From an uncultured Bacteroidia bacterium (GTDB lineage: Bacteria; Bacteroidota; Bacteroidia; Bacteroidales; CAJPTX01), in contig CALHZE010000214.1 in assembly GCA_938040915.1 (NCBI GenBank), positions 1-7,230 of the forward strand: DNA of 7,230 nt, written 5' to 3'. A model generated the notes under the pieces. That model was not told the origin of the DNA. It saw nothing but the letters and a program-made list of their open reading frames with translations, and did no database searches. Made by a program: the position numbers and the translations under genes. Below, in pieces: positions 1 to 7,133 of the stretch (its first letter is position 1; every line of letters starts with the position of its first letter).

Positions 1-183
1 GCCGACATGCCTGACTACTTGCCCGTAGACGTCTCTGATTTGCGACTTGGCGCTGCGATGATGGTCTCTGACCTCAGCTTTGACAAGCTAAAGATTGTCG
101 ACGCTATGACCCAAGTCGTAGTCTCCATCCGTGCTCAGCGCGGCGCTAAGGTACAGGAAGAAACAGAAGAAGGGGAGGAATAG
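1..183 (+). CDS. rplY: 50S ribosomal protein L25/Ctc, C-terminal end (5' truncated by window)
   Basis: Reading frame 1 is open from the first base to TAG at 181-183, giving the last 60 residues of a protein that begins outside the window. The visible part contains LPVDVSDLRLGAAMMVSDL followed by KLKIVDAMTQVVVSI. This matches the C-terminal TL5/Ctc beta domain of the long L25 form, in which a VDVSDL-type strand is followed by a KV-DL turn and a valine-rich strand. The tail is strongly acidic (EETEEGEE), as is common in Ctc-type L25. Full-length L25 binds 5S rRNA in the large ribosomal subunit, but that N-terminal domain is not visible here. A terminator follows 24 bases after the stop, so this gene ends its transcription unit. 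Identity rests on 60 residues of a fairly variable domain. Confidence 0.8.
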   Translation, partial: ADMPDYLPVDVSDLRLGAAMMVSDLSFDKLKIVDAMTQVVVSIRAQRGAKVQEETEEGEE

Positions 184-206
184 CCCCCTGCCGCTTCGTG
201 ATATAC

Positions 207-245
207 AAAAGGGTTTGGGTTTCGACTCAAACCCTTCTTTTATGC
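207..245 (+). terminator. Rho-independent terminator after rplY
   Basis: The arms 209-220 (AAGGGTTTGGGT) and 225-236 (ACTCAAACCCTT) form a 12-bp stem with one G-U wobble, closed by the stable tetraloop TTCG at 221-224. A T-rich tail, CTTTTAT, follows directly. Four A residues upstream of the stem face the T tail, so it may also work weakly on the other strand. It separates rplY from pth. Confidence 0.9.
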
Positions 246-290
246 GTTTTTGCAACCACAGACGTTATTCTCTAAAAAACGGCTCTTACT

Positions 291-875
291 ATGAAATTCC
301 TTATCGTGGGGCTGGGAAACCCAGGCGCTGAGTATGAAACCACACGCCACAACGCCGGTTTTATGACCCTCGACGCCTTTGCCGCACGCCGCAACACCAC
401 ATTCCGCACTGACCGCTTGGGCGCTCTTGCCGAAACCTCCTTTCGCGGCAAACAACTCCTCCTCCTCAAGCCCTCAACCTACATGAACAATAGCGGACGC
501 GCCGTCGCCTATTGGCTCACGCAGGGAAAAGTGCCCCTCGAGCAACTCCTCGTCGTGGTCGACGACTTGGCGCTCCCCCTCGGCACGCTCCGCCTCCGCT
601 TACAAGGGAGCGACGGTGGACACAATGGGCTCAAAGACATTGCCTCACAAGTGGGCTCACAGCGCTACGCCCGCCTCCGTCTCGGTATCGGGCACGAGTT
701 TGCCCGTGGAAAACAAGTTGACTTCTCTGCTGTTGAGCAACCTCTGCTCAACGAAACCCTCGCGCGTGCCTGCGATGCCCTCGAGATGGCGCTCTCTATG
801 GGCTTTCAGCGCGCAATGAACCAGATCAACACCGACCCTAAAGAGAAGACCTCTAACCCCTCGCCCCAGTCATGA
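291..875 (+). CDS. pth: Peptidyl-tRNA hydrolase (Pth)
   Basis: This 194-residue protein is the usual length for bacterial Pth, the cytoplasmic monomeric esterase that releases tRNA from peptidyl-tRNAs that drop off the ribosome. It begins MKFLIVGLGNPG, so the family signature starts at the first Met and fixes the start. Visible active-site positions are N10, the catalytic H20 in TTRHNAGF, N66 in YMNNSG, D91 in VVDDLALPLG and N112 in GGHNGLKD. These correspond to N10, H20, N68, D93 and N114 of the E. coli enzyme. The C-terminal part ends in RAMNQIN plus a short polar tail. The A/T-rich leader (TCTAAAAAACGG upstream) has no Shine-Dalgarno sequence, which is normal for Bacteroidota. I found no convincing TAnnTTTG element between the upstream terminator and the start. 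The stop overlaps the next start as ATGA (872-875), suggesting translational coupling. Confidence 0.97.
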   Translation: MKFLIVGLGNPGAEYETTRHNAGFMTLDAFAARRNTTFRTDRLGALAETSFRGKQLLLLKPSTYMNNSGRAVAYWLTQGKVPLEQLLVVVDDLALPLGTLRLRLQGSDGGHNGLKDIASQVGSQRYARLRLGIGHEFARGKQVDFSAVEQPLLNETLARACDALEMALSMGFQRAMNQINTDPKEKTSNPSPQS

Positions 876-1273
876 GAATTGATAAATACCTCTGGTGTGT
901 GCGCATTTTCAAAACGCGCACGATTGCCCAAGATGCTCTCAAAATGGGGCGTGTCCGCATGGCGGGGCAACACGTGAAACCCTCTTTCGAGCTCAAAGTC
1001 GGCGACCGCTTCACAGTGCGTCACCCTCCCTTTGACTTCACTTACCTTGTGCTTGCTTTTCCAAAGGGACGCCTGAACCCTGCCCTCGTGGCAGAGTATC
1101 TTACCAACGAGACACCCCCCGAAACTCTTGAGGCACTACGCACCCTGCGCCTATCGAGCCCTTTGACGCGCGACCGAGGCACAGGACGCCCCACCAAGAA
1201 AGAGCGACGCGACCTTGATGACTTCCTTGAGAGTTTCCTTGACCTTGACGACCTTGAAGAGGAAGGGGAGTGA
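872..1273 (+). CDS. Hsp15-like S4-domain RNA-binding protein
   Basis: This 133-residue cytoplasmic protein opens with a complete S4 RNA-binding fold. MRIDKYLWCVRIFKTRTIA (residues 1-19) is the first helix and GRVRMAGQHVKPSFELKVGD (26-45) the loop-and-strand part. This is the arrangement of the HslR/Hsp15 family, whose E. coli member binds free 50S subunits carrying stalled nascent chain-tRNA. A second family mark is GRPTKKERRDLDDF (105-118) near the C-terminus. The protein then ends in an acidic, Asp/Leu-rich tail (ESFLDLDDLEEEGE, 120-133). Its 4-base overlap with pth fits a joint role in clearing peptidyl-tRNA, although that is inference. The tail is encoded by repeated CCTTGA units, and its last codons form one arm of a hairpin spanning the stop. 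The fold is certain; the Hsp15 function is likely but unproven. Confidence 0.9.
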   Translation: MRIDKYLWCVRIFKTRTIAQDALKMGRVRMAGQHVKPSFELKVGDRFTVRHPPFDFTYLVLAFPKGRLNPALVAEYLTNETPPETLEALRTLRLSSPLTRDRGTGRPTKKERRDLDDFLESFLDLDDLEEEGE

Positions 1274-1299
1274 GGTTTCCTTTTCCTCGTCAAGGTCGT
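1248..1299 (+). repeat. Imperfect inverted repeat spanning the stop codon of the S4 gene
   Basis: The 21-base arm 1248-1268 pairs with 1279-1299, leaving the 10-base loop AGTGAGGTTT that contains the TGA stop (1271-1273). By hand I count 18 Watson-Crick pairs, two G-U pairs and one A-C mismatch. No T-run follows the 3' arm (AACGCGCTGG), so it is not a standard intrinsic terminator. It may protect the 3' end of the pth-S4 transcript or help termination by another route. The 3' arm can also pair for 11 perfect bases with 1241-1251, because the coding sequence repeats GACCTTGA. Confidence 0.7.
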
Positions 1300-1370
1300 A
1301 ACGCGCTGGTATCTCTCCCATGTTTTCTCGTATCTTACTCCCGTAACCCTCCTGTATAGAGATCATATAG

Positions 1371-1403
1371 TTCGCGTAAAACTGCCTTATTTTTGTACCT
1401 TTG
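1371..1403 (+). promoter_or_regulatory. Bacteroidota-type promoter for the SPOR/transketolase/purF run
   Basis: TACCTTTG at 1396-1403 matches the Bacteroidota -7 consensus TAnnTTTG at every fixed position. The -33 candidate is TTCG at 1371-1374, one base off TTTG, with 21 bases between them. Transcription would start near 1410, about 18 bases before the ATG at 1428. The element and the bases after it closely resemble those in front of glyA (5639 onward), which strengthens both calls. Confidence 0.75.
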
Positions 1404-1427
1404 TCGCACGGATCAATAGACTAAGCG

Positions 1428-1880
1428 ATGCGCACGCTACTCTTTTTCCTTCTTCTTTCCCTCGCGCTGGGAGGCACGCTCGCGGCGCATACCCCCGAGG
1501 GTGACATCTATACCCTCTTGCGCGAACCCGTCGAAGGGGCTGGAAAGATAGAAATACGCCAACCACGCAAGTTGGCAGAGGCACTCTCAAACTACCGCAA
1601 CAAAAATACTCAGCACCCAGGGATGGACGGCTTCCGTGTCCGTATCTACCGCGACCTCGGGCGCGACGCTCGCCTGCAGAGTCAAGTAGCGATGGACAAA
1701 GCGCTCTCTCAGTTTGAGGGGTTACGAGCCTACATGACCTTCGACTCTCCCTACTACAAAGTCTCCGTCGGTGATTGCCGTACTCGCTTTGAAGCCTACG
1801 TCCTTCGTCAAAAACTCTTAGGGATGTTTCCTCGTAGCTTCGTAGTGACCGAACGGATTAACTTCCCCGCAACACGTTAA
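1428..1880 (+). CDS. Secreted SPOR-domain protein (peptidoglycan-binding type)
   Basis: This 150-residue protein has an N-terminal signal peptide: MR, a hydrophobic core LLFFLLLSLALGG (4-16), and a likely signal peptidase I site around TLAA (17-20). There is no lipobox cysteine, so it should be periplasmic and soluble. A charged spacer (about 21-66) leads into a single SPOR domain (about 67-147). The domain runs GFRVRIYRDLGRDARLQSQ, then AYMTFDSPYYKVSVGDCRTRFEA, then FPRSFVVTERINFP. The aromatic YYKV-VGD-RTR-EA core is typical. SPOR domains bind denuded septal glycan strands, pointing to the cell wall or division site. It heads a compact run: its TAA stop is only 2 bases from the next ATG. 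Its neighbours are metabolic, so co-transcription may reflect growth-rate coordination or mere proximity. The fold is confident; the specific role is unknown. Confidence 0.85.
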   Translation: MRTLLFFLLLSLALGGTLAAHTPEGDIYTLLREPVEGAGKIEIRQPRKLAEALSNYRNKNTQHPGMDGFRVRIYRDLGRDARLQSQVAMDKALSQFEGLRAYMTFDSPYYKVSVGDCRTRFEAYVLRQKLLGMFPRSFVVTERINFPATR

Positions 1881-1882
1881 GG

Positions 1883-2773
1883 ATGTCGCAACGATACATA
1901 GAAGACCTCGCGTGGGAGTTGCGACGCGATGTGGTAAAGATGACCGCACATGCCGGCTCAGGACACCTCGGCGGCTGTCTCAGTAGCGCCGATCTCCTTG
2001 CCACCCTTTTTGGGCGCGAATGGGTGAAAAAAGAGGGCGAGCGATACCTTTTCGTCCTTTCTCCTGGACACTTAGCCCCTCTCCTTTACGCCGTTATGGC
2101 GCGCTTGGGTACGGGCTTCCTCTCCGAGCTCCTCACCTTGCGCAACTTCCGTAGCGCCCTCCAAGGTCACCCCGTCCTTTCCCACAACCAAGACATCTTT
2201 TCCCTTGAGGGATTGTTCTCAGGTAGCGGCTCGCTAGGTCAGGGGCTCTCGATAGCTGCCGGCGCGGCGAAGGCAATTGCCCGACAGCACCGCCAAGATC
2301 CCCCTACCTTTTATGTCCTTTTAGGCGATGGCGAGTTACAGGAGGGGCAAATCTGGGAAGCTGCCATGTTCGCCGCGTACCATGGGTTGAAAAACCTTGT
2401 GGCAGTAGTAGATTGGAATGGGCAGCAACTCGACGGGACAAATGCCGACGTCATGGACTTGGGCGACCTCCCCGCCAAGTGGCGTGCCTTTGGTTGGGAC
2501 GTCGCCGAGGTCAACGGGCACGACTGTGTGGCTATTGAGGCGGCGTTGCGCGGCTTTGCTGAGGCTAACAAGCCTAAAGTGCTTTTGGCACACACCGTCA
2601 TGGGGCACGGCATCCCCGAGATTGAAAACCAGAGTCTTTGGCACGGAAAAGCCCCCTCTGCCACCGAGCGAGAACGTTTCTTGCAAGCCTTGACTACTTC
2701 GCATCACGCCCTTAAGCCTCAATTGCCAATAGCGAATGGGCTTGAGAAACAGGTAATCTTTACTGAAATATGA
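1883..2773 (+). CDS. Transketolase, N-terminal (thiamine diphosphate-binding) subunit
   Basis: At 296 residues this is the pyrophosphate-binding half of a transketolase, encoded apart from the pyrimidine half that follows. Visible marks in order are the active-site histidine in TAHAGSGHLGG (H28), SPGHLAP (60-66, usually SKGH in this family), LQGHP (93-97), and the GSGSLGQGLS glycine loop (114-123). The thiamine diphosphate/metal motif starts at GDGELQEGQ (148-156) and ends at DWNGQ (177-181, with N179). A conserved WHGKAP (253-258) lies near the end. The enzyme moves two-carbon ketol units between sugar phosphates in the non-oxidative pentose phosphate pathway, in the cytoplasm. It should need its neighbour to form an active site, and the 4-base ATGA overlap (2770-2773) suits equimolar synthesis. 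Split forms are well known in archaea and some bacteria. Some act on unusual sugars, so the exact substrate is unproven. Confidence 0.93.
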   Translation: MSQRYIEDLAWELRRDVVKMTAHAGSGHLGGCLSSADLLATLFGREWVKKEGERYLFVLSPGHLAPLLYAVMARLGTGFLSELLTLRNFRSALQGHPVLSHNQDIFSLEGLFSGSGSLGQGLSIAAGAAKAIARQHRQDPPTFYVLLGDGELQEGQIWEAAMFAAYHGLKNLVAVVDWNGQQLDGTNADVMDLGDLPAKWRAFGWDVAEVNGHDCVAIEAALRGFAEANKPKVLLAHTVMGHGIPEIENQSLWHGKAPSATERERFLQALTTSHHALKPQLPIANGLEKQVIFTEI

Positions 2774-3756
2774 GCCAGTGCACGCTAAGTTCTATGCGAG
2801 AGGGTTTTGCGCGCGGCGTCAAGCAGGTGGCAGCGACTGACCCTCGCGTCGTCTTGTTGGGGTGTGATGTAACGCGTTCGCTCTTCCTCCACGACTTTTC
2901 AGAGCTCTTTCCCAATCAGTATGTTTCGGTCGGGATTGCCGAACAGAACGCGGCCAGTATCGCAGCGGGGTTGGCGCTCTGTGGCGATAGACCGATTTTT
3001 GCGACTTACGCGGCCTTTGCGACCACGCGTGCCCTCGATCAGATTCGGATGAGTATCTGTTATAATCACGTACCCGTACTCGTTGCGGGGGCACATGCGG
3101 GGCTCTCCGTCGGGCCAGACGGTGGTTCACACCAAGCCCTCGAAGACGTTGCGGTGATGCGCACCCTTCCCTCCATGCGCGTGGTTTTACCCGCAGATGC
3201 CAATGAGACCGAGTCGGCTGTCCGTTTCTACCTCCAGCACCTAGATACGCCGGTCTACATCCGTTTCGGTCGTAACGACGTTCCTAACTTCACTGACCCG
3301 AGCCGCGAGTTTGTGCCTGGTGCAGAGCTACTCTGCGAAGGGACGAGTGGGTGTGTACTCTTTGCCCACGGCGCTATGGTTTGGCACGCCCTAGGAGCAG
3401 CCGAGCTACTTCGCGCCGATGGGGTGCATCCCACGGTCGTGGCGGTTAAAACCCTCGGTGACGGATTGGCGGGTACCCTCATCCGCGACCTTGCGCAACA
3501 GGCGACCTTGCTTGTGACCATCGAGGAACACCAAGTGCAGGGAGGGCTCGGGGGCTATGTAGCTGAGACTTTGGGAAATGTGCCCCTCCGTCCCTCACAG
3601 CGTCTTATCCGCCTCGGGGTTTGTGGCGCATTTGGAATGTCGGGCACTCCCGAACAACTCTATGACTATTATGGGTTAACGCCAGAGAAGATCGCCGGAC
3701 GTGTCAATGCGGCGATAGATGCCCATATTCCGACTTTGATAAACGTAGACGAATGA
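2770..3756 (+). CDS. Transketolase, C-terminal (pyrimidine-binding) subunit
   Basis: This 328-residue partner of the preceding gene carries the pyrimidine-binding and C-terminal domains. GCDVTRS (31-37) begins the Pyr domain. VGIAEQNA (54-61) holds E58, the conserved glutamate that activates the cofactor's aminopyrimidine ring. TYAAFATTRALDQIR (79-93) and VGPDGGSHQALED (114-126) are standard transketolase segments. The C-terminal domain includes VVAVKTLGDG (223-232) and TIEEHQVQGGLGG (250-262). The last resembles the conserved glutamate/histidine segment of transketolases and the related DXS and dehydrogenase E1 subunits. DXS itself is unlikely because it is a single chain of about 620 residues. 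Together the two proteins add up to 624 residues, slightly short of a typical one-chain transketolase (about 660). The stop overlaps the purF start as ATGA (3753-3756), so the pentose-phosphate and PurF genes look translationally coupled. Confidence 0.93.
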   Translation: MSQCTLSSMREGFARGVKQVAATDPRVVLLGCDVTRSLFLHDFSELFPNQYVSVGIAEQNAASIAAGLALCGDRPIFATYAAFATTRALDQIRMSICYNHVPVLVAGAHAGLSVGPDGGSHQALEDVAVMRTLPSMRVVLPADANETESAVRFYLQHLDTPVYIRFGRNDVPNFTDPSREFVPGAELLCEGTSGCVLFAHGAMVWHALGAAELLRADGVHPTVVAVKTLGDGLAGTLIRDLAQQATLLVTIEEHQVQGGLGGYVAETLGNVPLRPSQRLIRLGVCGAFGMSGTPEQLYDYYGLTPEKIAGRVNAAIDAHIPTLINVDE

Positions 3757-5639
3757 GTGATTCTATCCAGCACGAGTGTGGTATAGCGTTGTTGCGTCTG
3801 AAGCACCCCCTCCAGTACTACCAACAGAAATATGGGTCGTGGTGCTATGGGTTACAAAAAATGTATCTCCTTATGGAGAAGCAGCATAACCGCGGGCAGG
3901 ATGGGGCGGGGATTGCGACCGTAAAGTTTGATATGCCCCCCGGCTTTCGCTACATCGACCGTGCACGTAACAACACCGCTGCGCCTATCAAAGGGGTCTT
4001 TGCCGAAGTCTATGAGCCGATGCGTGGGCTCACAAGCGAGCAGCTCAATGACCCCGCATGGGCGAAAAGTAACCTCCCTTTTGCGGGCGAACTCTTCCTC
4101 GGACACTTACGCTACGGCACCTACGGCGGCGGAAGCATCAACTACGTGCACCCGCAAATTCGTGCCAACAACTGGAAGTCTCGCACGCTCGTCATGGCGG
4201 GCAACTTTAACCTCACCAACACGAAGGAGCTATTTAACCTCCTCGTATCCCTTGGGCAACACCCACAGGATCTTTCTGATACGGTCACCGTGTTGGAAAA
4301 GTTCGGGCACTTCCTTGACGATTTTAACCAGCAGCTCTTTCGTAAATATAAGGACGCTGGGCATCCGAATATTGAGATTAGCGAGCTCATCGCACAGCAC
4401 CTCGACATCCCGCAAATCATCGCCGAGTCTACGAAAGATTTCGATGGCGGGTATACCATGGGCGGGCTCATTGGTCACGGCGATGCCTTCGTATGTCGCG
4501 ACCCGTGGGGCATCCGCCCCGCCTTCTACATGGACAACGACGAGGTGACGGTCGTGGCGAGCGAACGCCCTGTGATTCAAACGGTCATGAATGTGCGTGC
4601 CGACGACGTCCATGAGATTAAGCCAGGCTTTGCCCTCATCATCCGGAAGAGTGGTGCCCTACAACATATCCAAGTGCGAGAACCACAAGAGCGACACTCC
4701 TGTAGCTTTGAGCGAATTTACTTCTCGCGAGGAACAGACAAAGATATCTACCGCGAGCGGCTCAAGTTGGGCGAGCTTCTTGCACCACAGATCGAACGCG
4801 CCATTGACGGAGACTATGACCACACGGTCTTTTCCTTTATCCCCAACACTGCCGAAACGGCCTACTATGGCATGATTAAGGGGCTCGAGCGTACCCTCGA
4901 CGAGCGACGTATTGCGCAGCTCGTACAGGGAGGACACGACGAGGTGAGCATCCGCGAGATTATGCGCCACCGCATTCGGATTGAGAAGATCGCAGTCAAG
5001 GATATTAAGTTGCGTACCTTCATTGCACAGGAGTCGGCGCGTGCGGATCTTGTCCCTCACGTCTATGATGTGACTTATGGGACGCTCCAAGAGGGGGTAG
5101 ATACGCTCGTGGTGATCGACGACTCTATCGTGCGTGGAACGACCTTGCGCGAGAGTATCCTGCGGATTCTTGACCGTCTCGGTCCGCGACGGATAGTGGT
5201 GGTCTCTAGCTCGCCGCAGGTGCGTTACCCCGATTGTTACGGGATTGATATGGCGCGCCTCGAAGACTTCATCGCTTTTCGTGCGGCTATCGAGCTGCTC
5301 AAGGAGCGGGGACGTGAGGCACTGATTGCCGAGGTTTATGAGGCGGCAAAAGCAGCGAATGCTTCCGAAGAGCGGCTGGTGGAAAATTGTGTACAGCGCA
5401 TTTATGCGCCCTTCTCTGCCGAGGAACTTTCGGCTCAGATGGGAAAAATGCTCCGCCACCCCGACATGCGCGCAGAGGTGCACATCGAGTTCCAATCGGT
5501 GGAAAACCTTCATTTGGCGTGCCCTAACGATACGGGCGACTGGTATTTTACGGGCGATTATCCGACCCCAGGCGGGGCACGCGTGGCAAACCAAGCCTAT
5601 ATAAACTATATGGAAGGCAATAAATCTCGCGCATATTAG
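3753..5639 (+). CDS. purF: Long-form amidophosphoribosyltransferase (PurF family)
   Basis: This 628-residue enzyme should convert PRPP and glutamine to phosphoribosylamine, the committed purine step. The glutaminase domain begins HECGIALLRL; C9 is the expected N-terminal nucleophile, so eight residues would be removed as a propeptide. Further marks are NRGQDGAGI (46-54), GHLRYGTYGG (117-126, R120), D176 and RDPWGIRP (249-256). The phosphoribosyltransferase domain has the PRPP loop VVIDDSIVRGTT (453-464). It is well over 100 residues longer than ordinary PurF (about 470-505), with extra sequence around 60-110, 375-415 and 500-580. Where E. coli PurF has the oxyanion pair N101-G102, this protein reads N151-F152. 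Cysteines at 317, 495 and 590 lie near the Fe-S ligand positions of B. subtilis PurF, but the fourth position appears to be H587 (HLAC in place of CLAC). I recall this long form across Bacteroidota. PurF family membership is secure; the exact reaction is less so. Confidence 0.88.
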   Translation: MSDSIQHECGIALLRLKHPLQYYQQKYGSWCYGLQKMYLLMEKQHNRGQDGAGIATVKFDMPPGFRYIDRARNNTAAPIKGVFAEVYEPMRGLTSEQLNDPAWAKSNLPFAGELFLGHLRYGTYGGGSINYVHPQIRANNWKSRTLVMAGNFNLTNTKELFNLLVSLGQHPQDLSDTVTVLEKFGHFLDDFNQQLFRKYKDAGHPNIEISELIAQHLDIPQIIAESTKDFDGGYTMGGLIGHGDAFVCRDPWGIRPAFYMDNDEVTVVASERPVIQTVMNVRADDVHEIKPGFALIIRKSGALQHIQVREPQERHSCSFERIYFSRGTDKDIYRERLKLGELLAPQIERAIDGDYDHTVFSFIPNTAETAYYGMIKGLERTLDERRIAQLVQGGHDEVSIREIMRHRIRIEKIAVKDIKLRTFIAQESARADLVPHVYDVTYGTLQEGVDTLVVIDDSIVRGTTLRESILRILDRLGPRRIVVVSSSPQVRYPDCYGIDMARLEDFIAFRAAIELLKERGREALIAEVYEAAKAANASEERLVENCVQRIYAPFSAEELSAQMGKMLRHPDMRAEVHIEFQSVENLHLACPNDTGDWYFTGDYPTPGGARVANQAYINYMEGNKSRAY

Positions 5640-5647
5640 TACCTTTA
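5640..5647 (+). promoter_or_regulatory. Probable -7 promoter element of glyA
   Basis: TACCTTTA begins one base after the purF stop and matches TAnnTTTG at all fixed positions but the last. I see no good TTTG at the -33 distance. Support comes from similarity to the promoter at 1396: both share GTACCTTT and, seven bases later, CGGAT followed by pyrimidine-AA. The distance to the chosen ATG is also alike (34 versus 32 bases). Transcription starting near 5654 would leave out the alternative ATG at 5647. Confidence 0.55.
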
Positions 5648-5673
5648 TGGTGCGGATTAAAATTGTTACGACT

Positions 5674-6954
<1,281 letters not shown>

Positions 6955-6980
6955 AGGCTAGCTATCTATTAGAGTAAAGC

Positions 6981-7021
6981 AAAGAGTCGCAAGGGGCGCA
7001 AGTCTCTTGCGACTCTTTTTG
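6981..7021 (+). terminator. Rho-independent terminator after glyA
   Basis: The arms 6981-6993 (AAAGAGTCGCAAG) and 7006-7018 are perfectly complementary over 13 bp around a 12-base loop, and the 3' arm runs into a T-tract (7016-7020). It starts 26 bases after the glyA stop. Within the loop, CGCAAG occurs a second time (6997-7002) and could pair with CTTGCG (7006-7011) around a TCT loop, giving a shorter competing hairpin. Confidence 0.92.
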
Positions 7022-7042
7022 AGAGGGGGAAAAAAGTGTATA

Positions 7043-7051
7043 TTTACGTAA
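7043..7051. promoter_or_regulatory. Palindrome TTACGTAA upstream of the last promoter (possible operator)
   Basis: TTACGTAA at 7044-7051 is a perfect 8-bp palindrome, preceded by T to give TTTACGT at 7043-7049. The same TTTACGT recurs at 7099-7105 on the other side of the candidate promoter. A pair of related palindromes about 56 bases apart suggests a regulator binding both sides, but an 8-bp palindrome can occur by chance. Confidence 0.35.
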
Positions 7052-7056
7052 GGAGA

Positions 7057-7088
7057 TTGCTTGTTGGTATTTTGGGTAACAATCTTTG
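7057..7088 (+). promoter_or_regulatory. Candidate promoter for the gene at 7134
   Basis: AATCTTTG at 7081-7088 matches the Bacteroidota -7 consensus TAnnTTTG except for its first base. TTG at 7057-7059 lies 21 bases upstream as a -33 candidate. Transcription would begin near 7095, leaving a leader of about 39 bases. The element sits after the glyA terminator and before a new reading frame, where a promoter is needed. Confidence 0.5.
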
Positions 7089-7094
7089 TACATG

Positions 7095-7110
7095 CACGTT
7101 TACGTGTAAA
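7095..7110. promoter_or_regulatory. Nested palindromes at the predicted transcription start (possible operator)
   Basis: Two inverted repeats overlap here: CACGT-TT-ACGTG (7095-7106) and TTTAC-GT-GTAAA (7099-7110), both perfect. The location, just after the -7 element, is where a repressor would block transcription. Alternatively the RNA could form a short leader hairpin (CACG/CGTG with a four-base loop). The first is a typical size for a dimer-binding site. Confidence 0.4.
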
Positions 7111-7133
7111 AAATACATGGAAAGAGGTATATA

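Noticed and set aside
245..273. Possible promoter in front of pth (TTTTTG at 247-252 with TATTCTCT at 266-273)
   Set aside because: The spacing is only 13 bases instead of 19-21 and TATTCTCT matches TAnnTTTG poorly. A promoter is expected here, but I cannot point to it.
1274..1395. A small gene or RNA in the gap between the S4 gene and the SPOR promoter
   Set aside because: The only open frames are minus-strand extensions antisense to the S4 gene. Apart from the hairpin arm at 1279-1299 I see no structured RNA or start signal.
3928..4548. 206-codon open frame in another + frame inside purF
   Set aside because: The translation is a low-complexity Ser/Thr/Arg-rich product typical of a frame-shifted read of a coding gene, and purF is uninterrupted there.
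4659..5594. 311-codon open frame on the minus strand inside purF
   Set aside because: It lies antisense to a purF segment with intact motifs, shows no recognisable domain and has no promoter or leader of its own. It is a by-product of codon bias in the + strand gene.
5647..5673. Upstream ATG giving glyA nine extra residues
   Set aside because: The added residues MVRIKIVTT are not part of the family. The probable -7 element overlaps this ATG, and starting at 5674 gives the usual 426 residues.
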